DNA of 22,355 nt from the NCBI GenBank assembly GCA_964642165.1, contig CAZXOC010000104.1:1-22355 (forward strand), written 5' to 3'. The notes under the pieces were generated by a model, which saw only the letters and a list, made by a program, of their open reading frames with translations, did no database searches and was not told the DNA's origin. Positions within the stretch are counted from its first letter, which is position 1. Every line of letters starts with the position of its first letter. A program made the translations under genes and the position numbers. The DNA comes from CAYRVX01 sp964642165 (GTDB lineage: Bacteria; Planctomycetota; Phycisphaerae; SM23-33). Of the stretch, positions 1 through 7,298 are shown piece after piece.

Positions 1-139
1 CTGGGCCGTCCGCGCCGGGCACGCTGAGGCCCGCCGCACGCCGCCGGAAACCTGTGCCACGCCAGCCGCGGCGCGCTACGCGCCCGGAAAACGGGTGATG
101 GCATTGCCGCCGACCGTGCCGATAATCCCTCTGGTGCCC

Positions 140-649
140 ATGAGTGAGCCCAGCGACAGCCGCCCGCCCTCCGCGAAGCGCCGGACGGATCGCCGAGTCA
201 AGCTCGGCTTCCTCGCCGTGGCGCTCGTCGCGGCCGGGGTGGTCTTCTACCTCCAGTTGCGCCCCCCCAAGGGGATCTGGTCGCAGGGCCTCCCGCAGGG
301 CCTGCAAAAGGCCCGCGCCGAGAACCGGCGCCTGCTGGTCCTGTTCACCAGCAGCCCGCCCGGCGAGACGGCCCGGCGCATGGAGCGGACCACGCTCCGC
401 AAGGCTCACAACCGCAAGGCCATCCGCGACGGCAAGTTCGTCTGCGTGCGGGTGACGTTGGACACGGCCCTCCGGAGCGAGACGGCCCGCCGCTATCGAA
501 TCCGCAAGCTGCCGACCATGCTGATCCTGAGCCCCGAGGGCGGCGAACTGAACCGGCGCGAGGGCATGATCGGGGAAGTGCCCTTCCGCCAGGGCTTCCT
601 GGACTGCGCGGACGTGTTCCGGGCGGACCCGAACCAGCCGCCCTCGTAG
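140..649 (+). CDS. Membrane-anchored thioredoxin-fold protein lacking CxxC
   Basis: This 169-residue protein has a charged cytoplasmic N-terminus, one membrane helix (about residues 21-39) and a thioredoxin-like domain (about 60-160) that would face the periplasm. The fold is suggested by the beta strand RLLVLFT (64-70), by the following segment SSPPGE where a redox CxxC would sit, and by the cis-proline-like motif KLPTMLIL (123-130). No CxxC is present, so disulfide chemistry is unlikely; a binding or chaperone role is possible, but no substrate can be named. The start is uncertain. The frame is open to a GTG at 95 and an ATG at 98, and none of the candidates has a good Shine-Dalgarno site. 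I chose the ATG at 140 because it gives a conventional polar leader before the helix. The stop lies 15 bases from the stop of the convergent murG. Confidence 0.7.
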   Translation: MSEPSDSRPPSAKRRTDRRVKLGFLAVALVAAGVVFYLQLRPPKGIWSQGLPQGLQKARAENRRLLVLFTSSPPGETARRMERTTLRKAHNRKAIRDGKFVCVRVTLDTALRSETARRYRIRKLPTMLILSPEGGELNRREGMIGEVPFRQGFLDCADVFRADPNQPPS

Positions 650-664
650 GGGCGCCCGGGGCGA

Positions 665-1807
665 TCAGGCGCCCTGCCCCAGAAGCCACCGGGCGACCTT
701 CCCGGCCGCATCGCGGCTCTTCGTGGCGGCGGCGGCCCCCCGCATTCGCTCCAGGCGTCGCGGCTCGCGGAGGATCGGCAGCAGCACGTCCCGCAGCCGG
801 GGCGCGTTGACCTCGGCCACCTTGCCGTCCTCGCACAGCACCGCGGCGCCCGCCTCGCAGAGCGGCTGGGCGTTGAGCTTCTGGTGCTGATCGGCGTGGA
901 AGGGGTACGGCATCAGGACGGCGGGCGTGCCGCTGGCGGCCAGCTCGGCGACCGTCCCCGCGCCCGCCCGCGACAGCGCCAGGTCCGCCGCCGCGTAGGC
1001 CAGGTCCATTCGCCGGCAGTACTCCAGCACGCGGATGGGCAGGGAGGCGGGGGAGACCCGGTCGCGTGCGGCCTTGGAGCGCCCGGTCACGTGCAGCACC
1101 TGCCACGTCTGCTCCACCTCCGCCAGCTCGTCCAGCAGGCAGCCGACCGCCTCGTTGATGGACGCGGCGCCCAGGCTGCCGCCGTTGACGAGAAGCGTCC
1201 TGCGATCCGGGCGGAGCCCGAAGTGCCGCAGGGCCTCCTGGCGCCGGGCCAGGGCGAACTCGCGGCGAACGGGGCAGCCCACCGCGCGAACCCTCGCCCG
1301 CGCCCGCCCCGCGAAGTGCCCGGCCGTGCCGTCGAACTGGGTGAAGATCGCATCGACCCGCCGGGCCAGCATGCGATTGGCCTTGCCGGGCACGGCGTCG
1401 GGGTTGAGCAGGCCGGTCCGCACGCCGGCCTTCGCCGCCCGGCAGACGATCGGCCCGGCCGCAAACCCCCCCAGCCCCAGCGCCGCCGCCGGGCGCAGGT
1501 CCGCGACCATCTGCCGCGCCTGGGCCGCCGACGAGAGATACGCCCGGGCGAATCCGAGCCAGCCGCGCAGCCCCCGCGGCATCGGCCGGACCGGCTGGGC
1601 CACCACCGCGTACTCCGTGCGGTGGAGGATCTGCCGGTCGATCGGCCGAGACGAGCACGCGAAGACCACCCTCGCCGCCGGCTCGAGGCGAGCCAGCTCC
1701 GCCGCCACGGCGAGACCGGGGTACACGTGCCCTCCCGTGCCGCCCCCCGCGAAGATGTAGATCGGATCTGCCAAGGCGCCTCCCAGCCCGCCGGCCCGGC
1801 GCCGCAT
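665..1807 (-). CDS. murG: MurG, UDP-GlcNAc:lipid I N-acetylglucosaminyltransferase
   Basis: MurG adds GlcNAc to lipid I on the inner membrane face to make lipid II. The 380-residue product has the glycine loop GGGTGGHVYP (21-30), a second glycine motif NGGSLGA (208-214), and the donor-binding stretch around SRAGAGTVAELAASG (279-293) with DQHQKLNA (306-313). The usual HEQN segment reads LNPDAVPGKANR (134-145), a departure from enterobacterial MurG. The ATG at 1807 shares a base with the ftsW stop (TGATG), suggesting translational coupling. A TTG at 1774 preceded by GGGAGG four bases upstream would give a more typical N-terminus and is a serious alternative. It is the last gene of the cluster here; murC, ftsQ and ddl do not follow. 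Confidence 0.95.
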   Translation of the reverse strand: MRRRAGGLGGALADPIYIFAGGGTGGHVYPGLAVAAELARLEPAARVVFACSSRPIDRQILHRTEYAVVAQPVRPMPRGLRGWLGFARAYLSSAAQARQMVADLRPAAALGLGGFAAGPIVCRAAKAGVRTGLLNPDAVPGKANRMLARRVDAIFTQFDGTAGHFAGRARARVRAVGCPVRREFALARRQEALRHFGLRPDRRTLLVNGGSLGAASINEAVGCLLDELAEVEQTWQVLHVTGRSKAARDRVSPASLPIRVLEYCRRMDLAYAAADLALSRAGAGTVAELAASGTPAVLMPYPFHADQHQKLNAQPLCEAGAAVLCEDGKVAEVNAPRLRDVLLPILREPRRLERMRGAAAATKSRDAAGKVARWLLGQGA

Positions 1808-3075
1808 CAGGGCGAGACGGCCGGTTTCCGCCTCGCCGGCGCGGCGGCCAGGTCGTCGGCGACGGGAGAGGCGTCCGCGTCGGCAACCGCCGCCGGTGGG
1901 CGATGGGCCGATACCGAGACGATCAGCGCCGTCGCGGCGGCCATCGTCAGCAGCCGCGTGCCGCCCAGGGAGATGAACGGGCAGCCCACGCCCGTCGGCG
2001 GGGCCGCCACCAGGTCCACCGCGACGTGCAGGACCGCCTGGAACGCGATGACGAAGCCGAGGGACCCCGCCAGCGTCCGCCCGAAGCCGTCGCCCGCGCG
2101 CATCGCCGCACGCCGGGCGTGCCACATCCACAGCAGCACCAGCCCGACCAGCAGCACCGCACCCACCAGCCCCCATTCCTCGCAGAAGACCGAAAAGATG
2201 AAGTCCGTCTCGCCTTCCGGGAGGAAGCCGCGCTTCAGCATGCCGCGCCCGAGGCCCTTGCCGAAATACCCGCCCGTGATGATGGTCAGCAGGCTCTGTC
2301 GGGCGTGGTACGCGCAGCGGTTGGCCTGGTCCCACGGGTCGACCATGGCCATGATCCGGGCCCAGCGGTACGGGCTCTGGCGGACCAGCAAGACGAAGGC
2401 CGATCCCGCCGCGGCGAGAAGCCCCACCAGGTAGCGGACGGGCACGCCGGCGAGGAACAGCACGGCGATGCCCGCGACGCTGATCAGCATGCCCGTCCCG
2501 AAGTCCTCGCGGACGACCATGCCGACGCAGCCGCCGATGACCAGGCAGGCCGGCACGAAGGTCTTGAGGAAGCTCCGCGGGTTCGTCTTCGGGCGCGTCA
2601 GCCACGCCGCCAGGAAGACGACCATGGACAGCTTGATGAGCTCGGACGGCTGGAAGCGAAGGGTCATCCCGGCCACGCGGACCTGGACCCATCGCAGCCG
2701 CTCGCCCACCTCGTGACCCAGGCCGGGCACGTACACCAGCCCGCCGGTGGCCAGCGCCAGGAGCATCGCCGCCGCCAGCAAGCCGGGCACGCGCCGCCGG
2801 GAGACGAGGCGGCGGTAATCCAGGCGCCAGAACGTCAGGAGCACGACGGCCGCCGCCGCGGCGTAGATCGTCTGCCAGACGTCGCGGCGGGCGCGCCAGG
2901 GCCCGGGCTCGGCCACCGAGGCCAGCGCGCTGTGGACCATCACCACGCCGAGGGCCAGCAGCCCCAGCGTCGCCAGGACCAGCCCCACCCCGGGGGAGTT
3001 GTCCTGCCAGGTCAGCGGGAGGTGCGTTCGCTTCCGTGCCATGTCCGATTCGCCTTCCCTCTTCCTTGAGGTCAT
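1807..3075 (-). CDS. ftsW: FtsW, SEDS-family peptidoglycan glycosyltransferase
   Basis: FtsW polymerises lipid II at the division site, working with the transpeptidase FtsI. The 422-residue product has about ten hydrophobic segments and family landmarks: FQPSELIKL (141-149), REDFGTGMLI (189-198), LPEGETDFIFSVFCEEWG (285-302), which contains the conserved loop Asp, and PPTGVGCPFISLGGT (359-373). The C-terminal tail (about 390-422) is Ala/Pro-rich and polar. The gene starts 10 bases after the mraY stop if the ATG at 3075 is used. A GTG at 3078 and an ATG at 3042 (preceded by AGGGAAGG) are alternatives. Its stop overlaps the murG start. RodA is the main alternative, but the position between mraY and murG favours FtsW. 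Confidence 0.93.
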   Translation of the reverse strand: MTSRKREGESDMARKRTHLPLTWQDNSPGVGLVLATLGLLALGVVMVHSALASVAEPGPWRARRDVWQTIYAAAAAVVLLTFWRLDYRRLVSRRRVPGLLAAAMLLALATGGLVYVPGLGHEVGERLRWVQVRVAGMTLRFQPSELIKLSMVVFLAAWLTRPKTNPRSFLKTFVPACLVIGGCVGMVVREDFGTGMLISVAGIAVLFLAGVPVRYLVGLLAAAGSAFVLLVRQSPYRWARIMAMVDPWDQANRCAYHARQSLLTIITGGYFGKGLGRGMLKRGFLPEGETDFIFSVFCEEWGLVGAVLLVGLVLLWMWHARRAAMRAGDGFGRTLAGSLGFVIAFQAVLHVAVDLVAAPPTGVGCPFISLGGTRLLTMAAATALIVSVSAHRPPAAVADADASPVADDLAAAPARRKPAVSP

Positions 3076-3085
3076 CACGATCTCG

Positions 3086-4180
3086 CTACCGGAGCTTCAA
3101 CGTCGCCAGCGCCAGGGCCGCGAAAATGATCCCCAGCAGCCAGAACCGCACCACCACTTTCGATTCGGACCAGCCGCCCAGGTGGAAGTGGTGGTGCAGC
3201 GGCGCGCAGCGGAAGATGCGCCGTCCCTGCATGCCGCCGCGGCCCTTGGTGAGCTTGTAGCAGCCGACCTGGAGAAGCACGCTGACGGCCTCCATGACGA
3301 AGACGCCGCCGGCGATGATCAGCAGGAGCTCCTGCCGGGTGACCACGGCGATGTACCCCAGCAGCCCGCCCAGCGGCAGCGAGCCGGTGTCCCCCATGAA
3401 CACCTGCGCGGGATGGGCGTTGTACCACAGGAACCCGAGGCACGAGCCCATCATCGACGCGCAGACGATGGTCATCTCCTCCGACCCGGGCACCAGCGGC
3501 AGGTGGAAAAAGTTCGCCCACGCCCGCACGCCGACGATCTGCGAAAGCAGCAGCAGCACGGCGCTGACGATGGCGACGCAGCCGGCGGCCAGACCGTCCA
3601 TGCCGTCGGTGAGGTTCACCGCGTTGGACGAGCCGACCATCGTGAAGGCCACGATGATGATGTAGGCCAGGATCGACAGCTCGATGGGCGGGATGCGGAA
3701 CGGCAGGTAGAGGCAGTGGGCCGGCGTGCTCAACCGCCCGTAGCGGTAGGTGTAAATCCCCAGGATGACGGCCAGCCCGACCTGGAAGATGAGCTTCTCC
3801 CACATCCGGAGCCCCTCGCGCCCCGAGGGGATCTTGCCGGCGGACTGCCTCAGCTTCGTCCAGTCGTCCCACGCCCCGACGCCCCCCAGCCAGACCACCG
3901 CGATCAGCGCGTACAGCACGTAGCGGTTCCTCGTGTTGGCGAACAGGAGCACCGACACGAACACCGAGATCACGACCAGGATGCCGCCCATCGTCGGCGT
4001 GTTGGCCTTGTGGCGGGTGAGCTGATTCAGGTCGGCGTGGTCGAACTCCGGGCGCTCGCCGATCTTGCGCTTGATCAGGAAGCGGATCATCGTCGGGCCC
4101 AGCAGCAGCACCACGAGGAAGCTCATGACGGCCGCGCCGGCCATCCGCAGGATCAGGCCCTGGTAGAACAGGTAGATCAA
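3086..4180 (-). CDS. mraY: MraY, phospho-MurNAc-pentapeptide translocase
   Basis: MraY transfers phospho-MurNAc-pentapeptide to undecaprenyl phosphate, forming lipid I in the membrane. The 364-residue product matches the usual length of about 360. It has TPTMGGIL (61-68), the DDWTK motif (105-109), NAVNLTDGMDGLAAG (186-200), the catalytic-region FMGDTGS (261-267) and the histidine motif APLHHHFHLGGW (326-337). About ten membrane segments are evident. I assign a TTG start at 4180 because it overlaps the murF stop (TTGA) and has a strong GGAAGGAG site seven bases upstream. It also restores the family-like N-terminus IYLFYQGL. The next in-frame ATG would cut into the first membrane helix. Confidence 0.96.
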   Translation of the reverse strand: MIYLFYQGLILRMAGAAVMSFLVVLLLGPTMIRFLIKRKIGERPEFDHADLNQLTRHKANTPTMGGILVVISVFVSVLLFANTRNRYVLYALIAVVWLGGVGAWDDWTKLRQSAGKIPSGREGLRMWEKLIFQVGLAVILGIYTYRYGRLSTPAHCLYLPFRIPPIELSILAYIIIVAFTMVGSSNAVNLTDGMDGLAAGCVAIVSAVLLLLSQIVGVRAWANFFHLPLVPGSEEMTIVCASMMGSCLGFLWYNAHPAQVFMGDTGSLPLGGLLGYIAVVTRQELLLIIAGGVFVMEAVSVLLQVGCYKLTKGRGGMQGRRIFRCAPLHHHFHLGGWSESKVVVRFWLLGIIFAALALATLKLR

Positions 4181-5598
4181 CGATCCGCTCCTTCCGACCC
4201 GCCGGCGGCCCCGCCCGCGTCGCTCTCGCCGAGCGCAGCACGGACGGGCGCGATCAAGGCCTCCATCGCCATCGCGCGCGATCCCTTGACCAGGACGGTG
4301 TCGCCTTCGCGGAGGAGCCGGCCCAGTTCCTCGGCGGCGGCGGCGCAGGCATCGAACGCCTCGGCCGCCAGGCCGCGCTCGGCCGCTCCCCTGGCGATAC
4401 ATCGACCCAGCGTCCCGACGGCAATGACCAAATCGACGCCCTTGTCGGCGAGGTCGCGTCCGGCCTGGTGGTGCAGGGCCTCGGCCTGCTCGCCCAGTTC
4501 GCGCATGTCGCCGACAAGGAGCACTTTGCGTCCGCCGGCCCCGGCCAGGACGTCCGCGGCGGCCGCCAGCGAAGCCGGGTTGGCGTTGTAGGCATCATTG
4601 ATGAGGGTCCCGCCGGCCAACTCGATCCACTCCAGCCGCATCGCATCGCCGGCGAAGTCCGCCAGGCCCGCGGCGGCCTCGTCCTGCGTGAACCCGAACC
4701 GCTGCGCCACGGCCAGCGCCGCCAGGGCGTTGAGCGCATTATGCCGTCCCGGGAGGGGCAGGTCCACCCACAGCCGCCCGTTCACCTCGAACCGCTGGTG
4801 CCGCCCGAGCGGCTCGTAGCCCGTCAGGCGCAGGTCGGCCGATTCGGCCTGCCCGAATCGGATCAGGCGCCGCCGGTACGCGCGGACGGCGCGGGCGAGC
4901 TCCTGGCTGTCGCCCCAGATCACGCCGAGCCCCTCGGGCGCCAGGGCGCCGAGGATCGAGGCCTTCTCCACCGCCACGCGCGGCACGCTGCCGAGCCGCT
5001 CCAGGTGGGCGGGCCCCACCGACGTGACGACCGCCACGTCCGGCGAGGCCATCCCCGCCAGCGCGGCGATCTCCCCCGGCGCGTTCGTGCCCAGCTCGCA
5101 GATGACGTAGTCGTCGCCCGGGGAGATGCCCAGCAGCGTCAGCGGCACGCCGACGGCGTTGTTGAAGCTCTTCGGGCTGCACGTGCCCCTCAGGCGGCGC
5201 GACAGGACGTGGTGCGCCATGCGCTTGACCGTCGTCTTGCCGTTGGAGCCCGTGACGGCTACCACCGTCCCGCCGAACTGTCGGCGGTGGAACGCGCCCA
5301 GCTCGCCGAGGGCCTTCGTCGTGTCGGCCACGCCGATCAGCCCGCCGGGGAAGGCCCCCGCGACCTCGGCCGGAAGCTCCGCGTCCAGCGCCACGACGGC
5401 CGACAGGCAGCCCGCGCCCGCCGCCTGCCCAAGGAAGCCGTGCGCGTCGAACCGCTCGCCGCGCAGGGCGAAGAACAGCTCGCCCTCGCCGGCGGCGCGG
5501 GTGTCCGTGCTGACGCCTCGCACGGTGACGGGCTTGCCGCGGGCCAGCCAGCGGCCGTGCACCGCCTGGCGAATCTCCTCCAGCATCAGGGGCCTCAT
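4177..5598 (-). CDS. murF: MurF, UDP-MurNAc-tripeptide D-Ala-D-Ala ligase
   Basis: MurF is the cytoplasmic ATP-dependent ligase that adds D-Ala-D-Ala to the MurNAc tripeptide. The 473-residue product has an N-terminal Mur domain (STDTRAAGEGELFFAL, 30-45), the ATP loop TGSNGKTT (116-123), the MurF-type SFNNAVGVPLTLL (144-156), ELGTNAPGEI (168-177), and NDAYNANPASL (334-344) opening the C-terminal domain. The ATG at 5598 overlaps the murE stop (ATGA) and follows GGAGAAGG by four bases. An ATG at 5586 is a weaker alternative. The last roughly 15 residues are Gly/Ala-rich and look dispensable. The open frame continues upstream through murE, but that part is out-of-frame shadow. Confidence 0.96.
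   Translation of the reverse strand: MRPLMLEEIRQAVHGRWLARGKPVTVRGVSTDTRAAGEGELFFALRGERFDAHGFLGQAAGAGCLSAVVALDAELPAEVAGAFPGGLIGVADTTKALGELGAFHRRQFGGTVVAVTGSNGKTTVKRMAHHVLSRRLRGTCSPKSFNNAVGVPLTLLGISPGDDYVICELGTNAPGEIAALAGMASPDVAVVTSVGPAHLERLGSVPRVAVEKASILGALAPEGLGVIWGDSQELARAVRAYRRRLIRFGQAESADLRLTGYEPLGRHQRFEVNGRLWVDLPLPGRHNALNALAALAVAQRFGFTQDEAAAGLADFAGDAMRLEWIELAGGTLINDAYNANPASLAAAADVLAGAGGRKVLLVGDMRELGEQAEALHHQAGRDLADKGVDLVIAVGTLGRCIARGAAERGLAAEAFDACAAAAEELGRLLREGDTVLVKGSRAMAMEALIAPVRAALGESDAGGAAGGSEGADR
4188..4195 (-). promoter_or_regulatory. Ribosome-binding site deciding the TTG start of mraY
   Basis: The minus strand reads GGAAGGAG inside the 3' end of murF, seven bases before the TTG at 4180. 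It is one of the best Shine-Dalgarno matches in the window and is the reason for choosing the non-ATG start. Confidence 0.75.
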
Positions 5599-7064
5599 CG
5601 GGCCTTCTCCGCGCCGTGCAGGATCTCGGCGGCGACCTCCACGTCGTCGAAGTGGATCCGCCGATCGCCGAGGATCTGGTAGGTCTCGTGCCCCTTGCCG
5701 GCGATGAGGACGATGTCGCCTTCCCGGGCGTGGGCGACGGCGGCGGCGATGGCCGACCTGCGGTCGGGCTCGACGACCGCACGCCGCCGGGCGGCGTCGC
5801 TCAGCCCGGCACGGATCTCCTCGATGATCGCGCCGGGCTCCTCGCTCCGCGGGTTGTCGGACGTGATGACCACCTCGTCGGCCAGGGCCTCGGCCACGCG
5901 CGCCATCCGCGGGCGCTTCGTGCGGTCCCGGTCGCCCCCGCAGCCGAACACCACGATGAGCCGCCCGCGCGTGACCGGGCGCAGCGCGGCCAGCACGTTC
6001 CTCAGGGCGTCGTCGGTGTGGGCATAGTCCACGAAGACCTGGAAGGGCACGTCGCCCGCGACACGCTCGAGGCGCCCGGGGATGCACTCCACCTGCGCGA
6101 GGGCGTCGGCGATCGCCCCCAGCTCCACGCCGAGGGCCAGGCACGCCCCCGCGGCGGCGAGGCAGTTGTACACGTTGTGCCGCCCGATCAGCGGCGTGTG
6201 GGCCTCGACCCGCCGCGACCCGAGGAGGAAGGCATAGTCCGTGCCCGTCTCGTCGATCCGGTCGACCTCCGCCCACAGCTCGGCCGCGCTGCTCAGCCCG
6301 TACCACCGCACCGGCGCCGCCGTGGCGTCGGCCATGTCCTGCCCGGCGGGGTCGTCCCGGTTGATCACGGCCGCCGCATCGCGAGAGAGGCCCTCGAAGA
6401 GCCGGCGTTTCGCCGCCCGGTAGGCGGCCATCGAGCCGTGGTAGTCCTGGTGATCGCCGGAGAGGTTCGTGAAGACCGCCACGTCGAACTCGACGCCGGC
6501 GACGCGGCGCTGGTCGAGCGCGTGGGAGGAGGCCTCCATAACGAGGTGGCTCCTGCCGCCGGCGGCCATCTGCGCGGTCAGCTCCGCCAGCGTGACGGGA
6601 TCGGGCGTGGTGGTCCCGGCCGGAACGCTGCGCTCGCCCGTGTCGTAGTGAATGGTGCCCACCAGGGCCGGCGAATGCCCCGCCGCCGCCAGGACGGCGC
6701 GCACGAGATGCGCGCAGGTGCTCTTGCCGTTCGTGCCGGTAATGCCCACGCAGGAGAGCTTCCGGACCGGCCAGCCGCGGATCGCCTGGGCCAGGCGAGA
6801 CAGCGCCGCGCGCGTGTCGTCGACGACGGCCCACGCCGTATCCGCGGGAACCGCCGAGGCGTCCTCGCAGACGACCGCCGAGGCCCCGGCGGCCCGGGCC
6901 GCCGGAATGTAGCGGTGGGCGTCCTGCTCCGTGCCCCGAACCGCCACGAAACAACAGCCCGCCCGGCAGCGGCGAGAATCGGCCACCACGTCCTTCACGT
7001 CGGCGTCGCCGTGGATCTGTCGCGACTTCAGCCCGGCTTCCGCCAACAGTTCGGTAAAACGCAT
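5595..7064 (-). CDS. murE: MurE, UDP-MurNAc-L-Ala-D-Glu:meso-diaminopimelate ligase
   Basis: MurE adds the third amino acid of the stem peptide. The 489-residue product has the ATP loop TGTNGKST (109-116), TTTPDPVTL (151-159), VMEASSHALDQRR (175-187), a lysine in YRAAKRRLF (K219) at the site normally carbamylated, and TSDNPRSEEP (401-410). The DNPR motif is the known determinant of meso-diaminopimelate selection, so this wall probably uses A1-gamma type peptides. The start is an ATG at 7064 giving a normal MurE N-terminus, although no strong Shine-Dalgarno site precedes it. A 234-base gap with hairpins separates it from ftsI, while its stop overlaps the murF start. Confidence 0.96.
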   Translation of the reverse strand: MRFTELLAEAGLKSRQIHGDADVKDVVADSRRCRAGCCFVAVRGTEQDAHRYIPAARAAGASAVVCEDASAVPADTAWAVVDDTRAALSRLAQAIRGWPVRKLSCVGITGTNGKSTCAHLVRAVLAAAGHSPALVGTIHYDTGERSVPAGTTTPDPVTLAELTAQMAAGGRSHLVMEASSHALDQRRVAGVEFDVAVFTNLSGDHQDYHGSMAAYRAAKRRLFEGLSRDAAAVINRDDPAGQDMADATAAPVRWYGLSSAAELWAEVDRIDETGTDYAFLLGSRRVEAHTPLIGRHNVYNCLAAAGACLALGVELGAIADALAQVECIPGRLERVAGDVPFQVFVDYAHTDDALRNVLAALRPVTRGRLIVVFGCGGDRDRTKRPRMARVAEALADEVVITSDNPRSEEPGAIIEEIRAGLSDAARRRAVVEPDRRSAIAAAVAHAREGDIVLIAGKGHETYQILGDRRIHFDDVEVAAEILHGAEKAR

Positions 7065-7080
7065 GGCCCGCGTTGTCTGT

Positions 7081-7104
7081 CCCTCGCGGAGTCCTCCCCG
7101 AGGG
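7081..7104 (-). repeat. Short inverted repeat just upstream of murE
   Basis: CCCTCG and CGAGGG pair across a 12-base loop, ending 16 bases before the murE ATG. On the transcript it would leave the start codon accessible but fold the leader. A role is inference; six-base stems are common at this GC content. Confidence 0.3.
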
Positions 7105-7155
7105 CCGCACTGTCCTCGCCGCCGCCTCGGGCGGGATTGTTTTCGCCGGCCGGGA

Positions 7156-7178
7156 TCGCCGCACCCCGAGTGCGGCGA
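7156..7178 (-). repeat. Nine-base-pair hairpin in the ftsI-murE gap
   Basis: TCGCCGCAC and GTGCGGCGA form a perfect 9-bp stem with a 5-base loop, 120 bases downstream of the ftsI stop. No U-tract follows on either strand. It could be a partial terminator or an mRNA processing or stability element dividing the cluster transcript. Confidence 0.4.
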
Positions 7179-7298
7179 GAGCCCGGGCCAACGCTGGGAA
7201 TTCGCCGTTGCTGGCCGTCAGCGGTCAGCCATGTGCTCTCCGTCTTGGACGCCTCGCATCGTCCGTTGCTCCCACCGGGTCGCCGGCGGCTTCTGAGA

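Noticed and set aside
5599..7191. Upstream extension of the murF open frame
   Set aside because: It overlaps murE in another frame and lacks any MurF-like sequence. The ATG at 5598 with GGAGAAGG and the ATGA overlap is the true start.
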